This document shows, one piece after another, positions 20,179 to 29,895 of a stretch of 30,000 bases of DNA; positions within the stretch are counted from its first letter, which is position 1, and each line of letters begins with the position of its first letter. This DNA comes from Stramonita haemastoma. Its lineage: Eukaryota > Mollusca > Gastropoda > Neogastropoda > Muricidae. The position numbers were made by a program, and so were the translations under genes. The notes under the pieces are model-generated. The model was not told the DNA's origin and did no database searches. It was given only the letters and a program-made list of their open reading frames with translations. Location: positions 32,372,176 through 32,402,175 of the forward strand of contig CM060320.1 of assembly GCA_030674155.1 (NCBI GenBank), read 5' to 3'.

Positions 20179-20440
20179 TGCTGGGTCTGTGCTGAGTTCA
20201 ACTTCCCATGACATGCAGCCTGATTTTTTCCTTGCAGGTAACATCAGTACTGATTCCATTCCCTTGAAAATCCTTTGGTGAAGGCTTTAAACCGAGCAAA
20301 CACATGCAAAACATTTTCACATACATCAAGACCTGTTCGGTCTTTTGGAAGAGTAGGACGTTTGTGCCAGTAAGACTGGATGACAAAAAAATATGTTAAA
20401 AAAAAATTCCCCATCCTGGATGTACATTGATGTCCTATTT
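20179..20440 (+). mobile_element. SINE family A, diverged, plus orientation
   Basis: Contains GTAACATCAGTACTGATTCC, TTGGTGAAGGCTTTAAACCG, TTTTGGAAGAGTAGGACG and CCTGGATGTACATTGATG, in the family-A order. The tail hairpin is missing. Confidence 0.65.
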
Positions 20441-20473
20441 AGACATTGTCACCGAATTTGTTGTGTGACTAGA

Positions 20474-20874
20474 TTAACCCTTACAGCACTGAATATCTGC
20501 TGACAATTACTTCCCCTATCCTAAATTTCTGCTCTGGCGCTCTCCCCTTCAGTCCTGTCAGCCGATTTCCCGGCAAAAACGGTACTAGAGGAGGATTTGT
20601 TTATAGTGACCGGTCAGGCAGCTAACTGGCATCAACGGACTCGGGAAAGTAGTTTTGATACGGCAAACACTGCTTCTCCTTTCCCACGAGAATGTTTATA
20701 TAGCTTCATGTGTGTGTACGTAAAATTTACCTAGGTACCCATTTTGCACTCTTCTGCACCTCAGAAACCCAGGAATTGAAGGAAAATTCGGTTGCGCCGG
20801 TTTTCCTCCTTACAGGACTGAAGGGTAGCAGAAAGTTGACCCGGAAAACATGCTTGCCATATTGAAAGGGTTAA
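20474..20874. mobile_element. TTAA-flanked MITE, resembles piggyBac non-autonomous elements
   Basis: The element is 393 bp (20478-20870) between two TTAA copies. Outer ends are CCCTTACAG and TTGAAAGGG (short inverted repeats). A longer inner inverted repeat is exact over 14 bp: CCCTTCAGTCCTGT at 20545-20558 and ACAGGACTGAAGGG at 20812-20825. It has no coding capacity. TTAA target duplication with CCC-starting ends is typical of piggyBac-type elements. Confidence 0.65.
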
Positions 20875-21849
20875 CGGTGGGCAAAAATGGTTGCATACAC
20901 AAAAATTTCACCAATGATGAACCTCTGCGCTCCAGCTGAGGTACTAGGAATAAAAATATATATTTGAAAAATTGGTCTTTCTGATACGATGGATAGACAA
21001 CCATGCCAAACCAACTTACGACATCAAAATTGTAAAAAAAACCTTTGCTCCCACTAAAATAAAATAACCCCCCTACACAAAAACAAAAACATAATGATTC
21101 CCCCCTCCCCCCCCTCCAAAAACAAAAAAGGAACAAAACCCAAACTCTCCTCCCCCTCCCCCCCCCTGCCGCCTAAAACCCCACAAACTGGGGCATTGAG
21201 ACCTTAAAACTTTGCTGCTGGTAAAACCAAAGTAATTTTTCACCGGAACTAGCACAGACCATAAAGCCCATCACTGCATCAGTGCTGCCAGCCTGCTGGT
21301 GATAGCGTGTCAGCGTGATCTCCCCTTGTGTCCTCTCTGCTGCTGAAAACAGAACAAGTTCAATATGCTCATCTGTTCACTTTTGTGATGGGATGGAGTG
21401 TGTGTGTGTGTGTGTGTGTTTGTTTTGTGTGTGTGTGTCTGTATGTGTACTTGCAAGTGGGTCATGTATATGTGTTTCTACCAGGGAGTTTATAACTTGA
21501 ATCTTATCACTACCCCCTCCTCCTCATTTCCACCACCACTACCTTTCCAGTTTCCTACTCTCTTGAACGTGGCTACCTTAATAATGGGAAAAAACAACTT
21601 GCATATGTAAAAATCTGACAGCAGTTGAACCTCAGAGCAAAGAAACAAAAACAATAAAAGATACCTTATTCATCTCAAATGTGTCTATGTGTCAGTCACC
21701 TTTTGTTATATATATACTGCTTTGCTAATAGCTGTACCCGATACCTGCATCTTGCCAGTATTGGCCTTTTTGTTAGCTACCCTTGCCTGGAATGTTTAAA
21801 GAAATGTATAAGGTAAAAGGTGAAGGTGTCCCATAACATGAGGTCACTG
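20875..21849. other. Intergenic, no gene recognised
   Basis: Contains C/A-rich stretches (21066-21170) and a (GT)n tract (about 21398-21450). A GC-richer stretch at 21240-21390 has no splice-bounded open frame that I recognise. Confidence 0.4.
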
Positions 21850-22115
21850 TGTGGCAAGACATCAGAGACCTCAGCTTCTCTAGGGGCCAGCATTTTGAGG
21901 GTGGCGCCCATCTCGTCGCTCTCGCTGCTTTACCTTCCCTGACCCTAGAGAGGGCTGGTAGGGCCTACCTATTTACAGCTGGGTGAAATTGGAGACTGTG
22001 CTGAAGCCTAGGTGCACAAATGGTCACCCATTCACTAGGTAAACACGCTCAATGCTGCTTAACCTTAGCTTGGGGAAAGTTGAGTGCTCTGAACCACTGA
22101 GCTATCCCGTCCCCA
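21850..22115 (-). mobile_element. SINE family B, reverse orientation
   Basis: The plus strand ends CACTGAGCTATCCCGTCCCC; reversed this is the GGGGACGGGATAGCTCAGTG head. The body shares CCAAGCTAAGGTTAAGCAG, CACCCAGCTGTAAATAGGTA and GGGAAGGTAAAGCAGCGA with the 17074-17330 copy. It lies just downstream of the VRK stop codon. Confidence 0.8.
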
Positions 22116-22245
22116 AAAGAAATGTCTACAAAGCGCCTAATTTCAATGTAAGTGAAAACAACAATTGATACTAAGAAAATGGGATGTGTGTCACTACCTG
22201 CACACCACAGCAGATCCCCAGCAGAAGCTGACTGGAGAAGAGACG

Positions 22246-22475
22246 TCAGAGAATGCTGCAGCTCCATTTTGACACTGGCTCCTCTTCTTCATGAAGGTCA
22301 AAGTCCCCTTCATGAAGGTCAAAGTCCCCTTCATCAAGGTCATAGTCCCCTTCATCAAGATCATAGTCCTCTTCATCAAGGTCATTGTGCCCTTCACCAA
22401 GGTCATTGTGCCCTTCATCAAGGTCATTGTGCCCTTCATCAAGGTCATTGTCCCCTTCATCAAGATCGTTGTCCC
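22246..22475 (-). CDS. VRK1: VRK last exon, acidic 7-residue repeats
   Basis: In the acidic frame it encodes about nine units of the type DLDEGDN or DLDEGHN, then FDLHEEEEPVSKWSCSIL and TGA at 22248-22246. The incoming phase (1) fits this frame only if the acceptor is the AAG ending at 22476. The more typical CAG eight bases upstream (exon start 22483) would give the KGTMTLM repeat frame, ending at 22194. The acidic frame is preferred because the preceding exon ends in acidic sequence. Confidence 0.6.
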
Positions 22476-23237
22476 CTTCAGAACTGCAAAAATACCACAA
22501 AATATCTGTTGAAAAAACCCCCAACAACCTACAAAGAAAAAAAAAAGAAAGCCACATAGTAAAACAGTGAATGAAATCACTTCAAAACTTGTGGGCTGGA
22601 ATATCTGTGATTACCTATTTTGGACGCCCCCCTGAGGCTTGTGGGGTATACTTGCTTAACGAGTATTGTAAGAATAAAGCCTCTGCCCTCCATCCAGGCA
22701 TGTCGTAAGAGGCGACTCAGGTGGAAACCTCACCTAGAGGTAAAATAGGTTATGATGGGGCTAACAACCCCTTCATGGAAAAAAAAGCTTGTTACAGAAA
22801 CCTAACTAGAGAATCCGACATTGGTGGCGACGGTAATGAGGCACACCAGGCGACTGGATTAATGACGGACAACAGCCAAAGAAAAGGTTGGACATGGGGC
22901 GTCTGGAGCGTATTTCAGCCGACCGACATCAGTGGCGGGCTCTAGTTGAGGCCTTATGTGCTACCTGAGCACAAAGAGGACTAGATAGACAGACCTATTT
23001 TGGACTATAAACAAAATTCAACCTAAATTGCTATAGCAATCCCCGTCCAGACACCCTTAATATCAAGATAAGACGCCAATTTTATATCTTTGGGCATGAT
23101 ATAAGAGTACAAATGAATGAAACTGACTTTTTTCCCATTCTACTTGCAATGACAACAAAAAATCAGTACCATCCCCAACCCCTCTCCAAAGAAAAACAAA
23201 ACAGGACAACAAACACACATGATAAATGAATAAATAC

Positions 23238-23274
<37 letters not shown>

Positions 23275-26200
23275 ATATAATATATATATAAATATACTAT
23301 ATGCATAAAACTGGCAAGCCTGGAAGGTGATATATCCGAGAGGGGGATTTTCTATCAAAAAAGACTGAATCATCAGAATGAATGTCCACAGACTCTTTAC
23401 AACATCAAATTAGTATTTTCAAGTGCTGTTGTATATATATAAGAAAAGAAGCAGAGACAAAAGTTTGATAATTTTGTGTCTTACCTTTAAGAAATGAACA
23501 ATTTGTATTGAAATTTTTTTTTTAACCCAACTTTACAGCATTTGATCATAAAAGACACTAAGTCTCCTACTACTCACCATCCCATTTCACAACTATAATA
23601 CAAATTTCAAAACAGAAGAACATCAGCAAAAACATACAGCACACATACCTCCCCTCTCTTCAGGATCCGATTCCGGAACATAGTCCTCGTCGTATTCATA
23701 GTTGCGCACATACTCGTCCGAGTCACTTTCGTCCTCACTGTACCCCTCCTCTGAATCCTGAGAGTGGTATGCCCTCACCTTCCGTTTTCTCTGAGCAGAA
23801 GGAGTGGAACAAGAATCACGACCAGCGTGTTTGACTTGGTTAGTCCTGCCGGTGACGACGACCGAACACTGTCTGTGACCTTCATACCTCGACACACGCT
23901 TCTGGCCTGGTGCTGACACAGACGCTGCAGGGCCAGCAGTTCTGGCTGCTACCACTGGCGGTGTCCTGGTGTTTGCTGGAGCGCTGCTCTGGTGTGTAGC
24001 TGGAGGGGTTTTTCTTTTGGATGGTGACCAGTTTTCCGGAGGTGTCTGGGTGCTGGCAGCTTTGGTGGCTGAGAAAGGACTGCCGGACCGAACTTTGTGC
24101 AGCTCTGGGGAGGGCAGGCCTGCTTTCTCCTTGCCTCGTTTAACGCCCTGAGGAGGAAAGTTTACGTGTGTGTTAAATGTATGAACACATACTACACAGT
24201 AAGAAAAAGACGACTTCCCCAATGCCGCACCCCCTCTTTCATTTCATGTTCTTGGATCAAGTTTACAAGATCAAAATTGTTCATCATCTTCGAATTGATG
24301 ACTGCCTTTTCAAAGTACGGCACAACACAAAATGAAAATAACGCAGTTGTGCGAAATATCTACCCACACTGGCAGACCCTAATGAAAGCACATGCACCAA
24401 GAAAGCATGAACTCAGAGTGGGAACACTTAACACAGTATAGCAATGTTTGAACAAAGAAACCACTCAAATGGCCCACTTGAAATACACAAAATCACCCAT
24501 CAATATTTTCCAAATTTTGTAACAAGAACCCAGGCTTCAAAAACAGGAGAAGAAAAATTGTAATACATAAAAAAACCCCACTTTAGTACCACATAAAAGA
24601 ATGATAGCAACAAGATTCAAATCTGCAGGGACTTAAAAATATCAGTATCAGCAGTATGAATGAGTTATACCCTAAAGTCAAAATGCAGCTACCTTAATGG
24701 GGAGGGGGGGGGGGGAACGGTCATATACACAAAAAACCTGACCATTACTGAACCTTTGAGCTGTAGCTGATGACAGTAAAAAATAAAAAGTTATATGAAA
24801 TTTTACATACTCTAGCTTGTGAGGCCTTGTCCTTCAGACCCAGAGTCCATTCATCCTCTAGTTCAGCACGCAGAACTTGGCGAAGCTTGTCGTAGTTGGG
24901 TTTGGCGGTGTAGGTCAGCTGTGCAGTCATTTCCAGGTATTTTCTTACACCACCTGAGGACAAAATTGACATGTTGAACTCAATATGTAATGTGCTCTGA
25001 CAGGCTCATGATTTTTCTTTAAAAAAAAAACTGTTTCTTGTGAATTTACAATAGTTATAAACAACAAAAATTATGGTGAAAAACTTATGATTTGATCATA
25101 AATTTTGAGGGCTTAAACTAAAAAATATACAGTGAAAAAAAACACTCTGTCCTAAAATAATTTATCATCTATGCTAACAAATTTTCAATGAACAAGATTA
25201 TAGAAATGTGTTTCATGAAGGGAAATAATTTTAAAAAGTCAGGCACTTCAGTCCGTCAAATAAACCTAAGGAAAACTAAAGTATGACTGACCACCATCAT
25301 TCTGTTTTAATCCAATATGAATTTTCTATAAGAAAATACAACGGCACCTCGAAACATATCTTGTTACCACATACTGGAGCTCAATTTAAAGATCATAAAT
25401 GCATTTGCAAAAATGCACAGAGATTCAAGACCCAACTCTGGCATAGAGCACGTCTTTAGAACAGTCTGACTATCTAGTGAAAGAGAGCTATCTACTTTGA
25501 AAAACAAACTAAACCTTCAAACTTTTGGCAAAGTGGTCTAAAATTCGGCAATGCAGGGAACGGATATTTAACAACTAACTAAAGACCAAAAATAAGAATA
25601 AAGACAAAAAATCAAATGTAGAGAAAGAAACTTCACAGAATTCTTGCAACAAGTGCAGTCTTTAGAAGATGCAGACTATCAATCTGAAAGATGCAGCTTT
25701 TGCTAGACAGAAAAAACCATCTTTACACTTTTTTGGCACATGAAGTAATTAAAAAATTCTGGAAGCCCCAGGACAGAATAAACCAATCTTACAAACACAA
25801 ATTTACAAACAACGAAATGCTAAACAGGTCACAACAAGTCCTTCGATGAGACTTTAAACGAGCCCCGTGTGCGAACGATCAGAACTCTTGCGCACACTTA
25901 AACCTTCCGCTTTCGTAAGAGTAGCCATCGTTGCCGTGGGAACAGATGACAATATTTACAAAAACTGCATACACACGGGGACCGGATGAAAAAAAGCACA
26001 TGATTGCTTATTCTGTTATCCTCGATATAAAAGAATAAATAAAATAAATAAATAAATAAATAAACATAAACATTACATATCATCAATCAGAATATTTCTA
26101 AGAAATTTTTCCCCCCATCCCTACAATTTATAAAAATTTTTTTCTGCCACTTAGTCTTTACCTGGACAAGGTTTTGTTCCGAAGCAAGCTCTCAGCAATC

Positions 26201-28839
26201 CCGGTACATCCGCCATGTACCTGCGCATCAAACAAGAACAGTGTTAACAGTCATCTGAGCCATCAGCCCCTGTCAGATTTCCTCTCCAAGATCTCTGAAG
26301 GACAGGCAATCTTTCTTCCAAGACTGTTGTCCTAAGTGGCAGGTATAAATGAGAACAAAAATCTCATGCCGCAAATAGGAAGAATGGCATGCAGTTGGAT
26401 TTAGATAATGATTTTCTTCTGTTTCTTAGTTTTCTTTCCTTTTTTTTTCTTTTTTCACAAAAAAAATTTATATATATATTTTTTTACTAATGGAATGCAG
26501 TAAACTAAAATTTGTAATTTGGAAGTTGGTTTTTCCAAACTTTTTTTTCAACATTTGGGCATCATGTAAAAAAAGATAAACAATGATAAAAAAAAAAAGA
26601 ACAGTGTAATCTTTTTGACACAACCATGTTTACTCTTTTCCTCTTGCAAAGTGCTGGGGTTGATTTTCTTCATCTTCACCTTCCTTTTTCTTGAAAGATA
26701 CGTATCCACAATGATTCATCTATAAACACTATGTTGATAAAACATATCCAAGCCCTCATTCTGACCACCTATTACGATGCAAAACTGATCAATTTCTCAT
26801 TTTGCTTTTTTTCTGCAGTCTACCATTTTAAATTGTAGTAACTTTTCATGGAAGCGTCCGATTTGTAATCTGTTTTCTGTATTGAATATAGCTTATTTAT
26901 CGCAGATTAATAACATGTTAATTATAAAAATTGACCTGTGGTGCAATACGACTCATTATGTGGTGGCGCATCACATTTCATGTGTTTTGAGAACTCGACT
27001 ACAGACAACAAACCATTGGTTCCTACGAAAATCCTCTATCAATTGTAAAGAAGTGTAAACTTAAATGGTACGGGCATGTCACAATATCGAAAGGACTTGC
27101 AAAATCAATACTGCAAGGCACTGTCCAAGGAGAAGAAAAAGAGGCAGACCAAGGAATAGATGGGAGGACATTAGCGAATGGACAGGTCTAGAACTCAACC
27201 AAATTTTGAGAAAGGCAGAACAGAGGGAGGAATGGAGAAAACTGGTTGTCAAGTCTTCAGGGGTGCCCCACAGTCGCCAGACTAAGGGACAGGTAGACAG
27301 ATAGATAGATAGACTACAGACACAAAAATGCAAGGGACTGCCACCAAAGTGATTCAGCAGAAGTGCAAGGCCCCTCTGGCTGGTGGCCCCACGGCGGCCT
27401 AATATTGATGTGCTTCTTGTGGACAGCCGATCCCGGGATGAGACACAACGAATCTGGGTATGACTGTGGTGGGGAGATTGAAATGAGCGGCATGGGAACA
27501 GCAGTATGGGGACGTCATAGAAGATGAGGCAGCAAAAAATTATAAAACCCCCCAAAAACAAAAACAAGAAATAACTGCAAGGGACTGACTGAGTTTTGAG
27601 GTCCCGGACCCTGTCCTTGTTGCTGAGCACAGGAAGCCAGGGCAGCTTCCCGGTCAGCCACTCCAGCATGCAGTACCCCAGGATCTCAAGGTCACCCCGT
27701 CTGGACACACCTGCACACCATGCTCGCTGCAGTGACTGGGATTAAACCATCCATTTTTAACACGTCTCCATTTCAAATCACTTACATCCTATCTGTTAAT
27801 GCCCAACAGTCAGTGCTGACTCCACTCTTCCCAAAAGTCCTTCAGATGAGGCTATTAACTGAGGCCCCGTGTGTAAACACACGCAGAACATCTTGCACAC
27901 ACGTTAAATCCTGTTCCGCTTTTTGTAAGAGAAGGCCATTGTATGCCAATGGAAACAGTTGACAAGATTTACAAACCTGCATACACATAGGGACTGGATG
28001 TAAAAAAGCACATGAAGTGCTTATTCCATTATCCTCGATATAAAAGAATAAATAAATAAGTAGATAAATGATCCATCTTGTTTCTCCTACACATACTCAA
28101 ATGATTCATCACCTTGTTGCATGCAATGGAGTTAGATCATTTTAAAGCAAAGGGGTTTAATCTTTTTATTTATCTATTACTTATGCTTCTTTTCATCTTC
28201 ATGATGTTATTCATGGGACATTTTTGTTCAACTCATCAGTGATATATTACTTTGGTAGTTGCATATACAATAACTGGTTTATCTAATTACGTTTTATCTA
28301 TAAGAATGTGTTTTTAAACAAAATTTTTTTTATACCTACATAAGTAAAAATAAATATTACTTGATACCTACATACATGTACATGTGTATACATACATGCA
28401 CAGACACACACAGACACACACACACATGCATCCACGAACCCACACATGCAAAACTCATCCTCCCTGTCCCACCTGCTTCCTTCCCTCCCTCCCTCCCTCT
28501 CTTTCTCCCACACACATGCACATGCAAAACTGTCACACCATGACAGATGGTTCCCTGTTCCCTCCCCCCCCCCCCCCCCCCCCCACCCCGCACAATGCAA
28601 AACTCTCACCACCTCTGTCTCACCTGTTCCTTTCCTCCCACCCCACCTCCGCCCCACCTCACCCCCTCTCCCATCCACAGAATCTAAAATTCTCCCATGC
28701 ACTCACTGGCTCCGTTGTGGGCATCCCGGCTCGTGTACTCAGTGGTTCCATCATGCGCTCGGTTCGGATCTTCCTTGTAGGGCCTGTGTCTCTCATCCAC
28801 CAGGTAAGGCGAGGCCAGACCGTAATCTACCAGGTACAC
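22246..28839 (-). CDS. VRK1: VRK1/VRK2-type serine/threonine kinase, 3' part of gene (six exons)
   Basis: VRK kinases phosphorylate chromatin and transcription factors, for example BAF/BANF1; VRK1 is nuclear. Exons on the minus strand: 28839-28707, 27710-27590, 26220-26162, 24953-24811, 24147-23649 and about 22475-22246. The first five are bounded by GT...AG sites with matching phases. Order of parts: the VYLVDYGLA metal-binding motif (VDYG in place of DFG is characteristic of VRKs), YKEDPNRAHDGTTEYTSRDA of the activation segment, SRRGDLEILGYCMLEWLTG of helix F, the C-lobe (LPWLP, RKYLEMTAQLTYTAKPNYDK), then a Ser/Pro/Lys-rich tail and acidic repeats to the stop at 22248-22246. The N-lobe and the HGDIK catalytic loop lie right of the window. 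VRK1 is favoured over VRK2 because no C-terminal membrane anchor is seen. Confidence 0.92.
22285..22480 (-). repeat. 21-bp tandem array inside the VRK last exon
   Basis: About nine units; the minus-strand core is GAAGGGGACAATGACCTTGA plus T. Substitutions between units (GAC/CAC, AAT/TAT/TTT, GAT/CAT) change D/H and N/Y/F in the acidic frame while keeping D, L and E. Confidence 0.9.
22620..22990 (+). mobile_element. Retroelement-like remnant
   Basis: GC-richer than its surroundings and ending in a short AGATAGACAGAC tract. One plus-strand frame reads GRLERISADRHQWRALVEAL followed by CAT and a stop, like the C-terminal end of some non-LTR retrotransposon polyproteins. The upstream part (GGGGCTAACAACCCCTTCAT, GTTACAGAAACCTAAC) resembles untranslated DNA of such elements. 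The family is not assigned. Confidence 0.45.
22991..23648. other. VRK last intron, with (TA)n microsatellite at about 23238-23292
   Basis: AT-rich intron DNA. Apart from the TA tract and the remnant before it, nothing was recognised. Confidence 0.6.
23649..24147 (-). CDS. VRK1: VRK exon, C-terminal tail
   Basis: 166 codons plus one base. The first two thirds are Ser/Pro/Thr/Lys-rich and disordered, with SPSKRKTPPATHQSS and a basic QRKRKVRAY that could be a nuclear localisation signal. The last third is acidic: SQDSEEGYSEDESDSDEY, then YEYDEDYVPESDPEERG. Acceptor CCTCCTCAG, donor GGAG/GTATGT. No family match to the tail itself; it is placed by splicing phase and orientation. Confidence 0.8.
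24148..24810. other. VRK intron, no feature seen
   Basis: AT-rich, with a short G-run near 24701-24714. The 114-codon plus-strand frame starting in the neighbouring exon has no conserved character. Confidence 0.5.
24811..24953 (-). CDS. VRK1: VRK exon, end of kinase domain
   Basis: GVRKYLEMTAQLTYTAKPNY, then DKLRQVLRAELEDEWTLGLK. It matches the human VRK1 stretch AKYMETVKLLDYTEKPLYEN. Acceptor TCCTCAG, donor AGA/GTATGT, phase 0. Confidence 0.94.
24954..25824. other. VRK intron, no feature seen
   Basis: AT-rich sequence with no open frame, tandem array or dispersed repeat recognised. Confidence 0.5.
25825..26065 (+). mobile_element. SINE family A, 3' two-thirds, plus orientation
   Basis: Starts AGTCCTTCGATGAGACTTTA, then GAGCCCCGTGTGCGAACGAT, TTCGTAAGAGTAGCCATCGT, AACTGCATACACACGGGGAC, the tail AGCACATGATTGCTTATTC and (AAATA)/(TAAA)n. 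Confidence 0.85.
26162..26220 (-). CDS. VRK1: VRK short exon, C-lobe
   Basis: A 59-bp exon encoding YMADVPGLLRACFGTKPCP. Acceptor GATGCGCAG, donor CCAG/GTAAAG. Both flanking phases fit (2 in, 1 out), and it corresponds to the human segment ending LMDKCFPEKNKPG. Confidence 0.9.
26221..27000. other. VRK intron, no feature seen
   Basis: T-rich and A-rich blocks; nothing recognised before the LINE fragment. Confidence 0.5.
27020..27315 (+). mobile_element. Non-LTR retrotransposon 3' end, frameshifted
   Basis: Two overlapping plus-strand frames give KCKLKWYGHVT...GLAKSILQGTVQG and then RKRGRPRNRWEDISEWTGLE followed by QREEWRKLVVKSSGVP. This is the classic C-terminus of a LINE reverse transcriptase polyprotein (WYGHV...SGLAK, GRP..RW.D.I.EWTG, W..LV). 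A frameshift lies near 27130, and an (GATA)n tail at 27298-27314 ends the copy. It is an old, inactive 5'-truncated insertion in a VRK intron. Confidence 0.85.
27316..27580. other. GC-richer unclassified segment in VRK intron
   Basis: Contains GCCCCTCTGGCTGGTGGCCC and TGTGGACAGCCGATCCCGGG. It stands out from the AT-rich introns and looks like an old mobile-element piece, but no family or conserved frame was recognised. Confidence 0.3.
27590..27710 (-). CDS. VRK1: VRK exon, helix F region
   Basis: With one base from the previous exon it reads SVSRRGDLEILGYCMLEWLT, then GKLPWLPVLSNKDRVRDLKT. Acceptor TGTGCAG, donor CTCA/GTCAGT, phase 2. Confidence 0.94.
27740..28070 (+). mobile_element. SINE family A, near full length, plus orientation
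   Basis: Runs from a diverged head (GACTGGGATTAAACCATCC) through CAGTGCTGACTCCACTC, AACTGAGGCCCCGTGTGTAA, GTAAGAGAAGGCCATTGTAT and CTGCATACACATAGGGACTG to AGCACATGAAGTGCTTATTC, AATAAATAAATAAG. It starts just 30 bp upstream of a VRK exon edge. Confidence 0.85.
28071..28700. other. VRK intron with CA runs and poly-C
   Basis: AT-rich to about 28380, then CA-rich (28399-28424), CCCT-rich DNA, and a 20-base C tract at about 28563-28583 up to the exon. Nothing coding on either strand. Confidence 0.6.
28707..28839 (-). CDS. VRK1: VRK exon with VDYG and activation segment
   Basis: Starts after CTCTGACAG with VYLVDYGLASPYLVDERHR, then YKEDPNRAHDGTTEYTSRD and AHNGA. Donor CCA/GTGAGT, phase 1. Closely matches the human VRK1 segment around LVDYGLAYRYC and DGTIEFTSIDAHNG. 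Confidence 0.94.
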
Positions 28840-28851
28840 CTGTCAGAGGGA

Positions 28852-29110
28852 GGGAAAGCCTAGCGGTTAGAATGTTACACTCGTGATCTGACTGTACATG
28901 AGGGTGCATGTTTGAGTCATCCATCGACGTTGAGGTTTGTGTTTGAGGGAATCTTTTTTTCTGAATTTAATATTGTCTTTTTTGTTGTTGTTTTGTTTGG
29001 TCTTTTTTTTTTTAAGAGGGGGGGGGGGGGGGGGGTCCTTTGGGGACTGGATGTAGTAAAAAAGCACATGAGTGCTTCTTCCATTATCCTTGAAATAAAA
29101 GAATAAATAA
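28852..29110 (+). mobile_element. SINE family A, head and tail with altered middle
   Basis: A tRNA-like head (AAAGCCTAGCGGTTAGAATG, then TGCATGTTTGAGTCATCC) sits at 28852-28925. The family tail (GGGGACTGGATGTAGTAAAA, AGCACATGAGTGCTTCTTCC, AATAAATAATAAG) sits at 29040-29110. The usual body is replaced by T-rich sequence and a poly-G tract at about 29019-29035. Confidence 0.65.
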
Positions 29111-29282
29111 TAAGGATCCAAAGCAACTACTTGAAATATTCTTCAAAACATAGCAAAAAATATCTTTGAATAATCAAAATGAAAAAGTAAATATGAATGT
29201 TTGTGTACATGACAATAAATAAACAAAAACTGGATGATTAATGACAGCAAGAAAAATAACAAGAAAACACAGCTATTAACTG

Positions 29283-29380
29283 ACACTGACAAGATTTACA
29301 AAACTGCATACATATGGGGACTGGATACGACAAAAGCACATGAGTGCTTATTCCATTATCCTCAAAATTAAAGAATGAAA
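29283..29380 (+). mobile_element. SINE family A, 3' tail, plus orientation
   Basis: GACAAGATTTACAAAACTGC, ATACATATGGGGACTGGATA, AGCACATGAGTGCTTATTCC, ATTATCCTC. Confidence 0.8.
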
Positions 29381-29702
29381 AAAACAAAAAAAAACATGTT
29401 CAACACAATTTACTACTGTAAAAGGACTAGTACTACAAAGTGCCAAAGCAGACTCCATCCATTTGTCAAAACTTTTTAAAGTACAAGATAAAGCAGTCAA
29501 TGCATCTTCACACACACACACACACACATGCATGCAAACACACACTCTCACAATAAAAGACAATGAATTCTCCATTAATCTGAAATTGTGTAAGCATTTT
29601 TGTTTTTTATTCATAGGCTAGAGCTCCAAGGTTCACAAATGATGATATTTTTGTGTGTAAAACATTAACCCCCCCCCCCTCTCTCCCACCCCCTGAACTA
29701 TT
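29381..29702. other. No gene seen; probably VRK intron
   Basis: AT-rich with a CA run (about 29511-29527) and a C-run near 29671-29679. The upstream VRK exons expected on the minus strand were not found here. Confidence 0.5.
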
Positions 29703-29895
29703 AAGCTAGCCCTATTCTGACTCAAAAGAAATCATGGGTTGACAACATCAAAGACTGGACCGCCCAACCCCTGCAACACCTCCTACTAGCCACACAGGAT
29801 CGTGAAGCATGGAAAAAGATCTCCGTTGCGTCTTCTCTCATGTCCCCTCTACGTCCTTTGGGACATGGGACTGGGTGAGTGAGTGAGTGATTCTG
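29703..29895 (+). mobile_element. Non-LTR retrotransposon 3' end with (GTGA)n tail
   Basis: The plus strand encodes KKSWVDNIKDWTAQPLQHLL, then ATQDREAWKKISVASS and PLRPLGHGTG, and stops at the start of a TGAGTGAGTGAG tract. This is the usual end of LINE reverse-transcriptase polyproteins (W.DNI..WT, L..A..DR..W) followed by the simple-repeat tail. It is truncated on the left and is a different family from the copy at 27020-27315. Confidence 0.8.

Noticed and set aside
28384..28886. Pro/Ser/His-rich plus-strand frames overlapping a VRK exon
   Set aside because: They derive from CA and poly-C tracts and the antisense of the VDYG exon.
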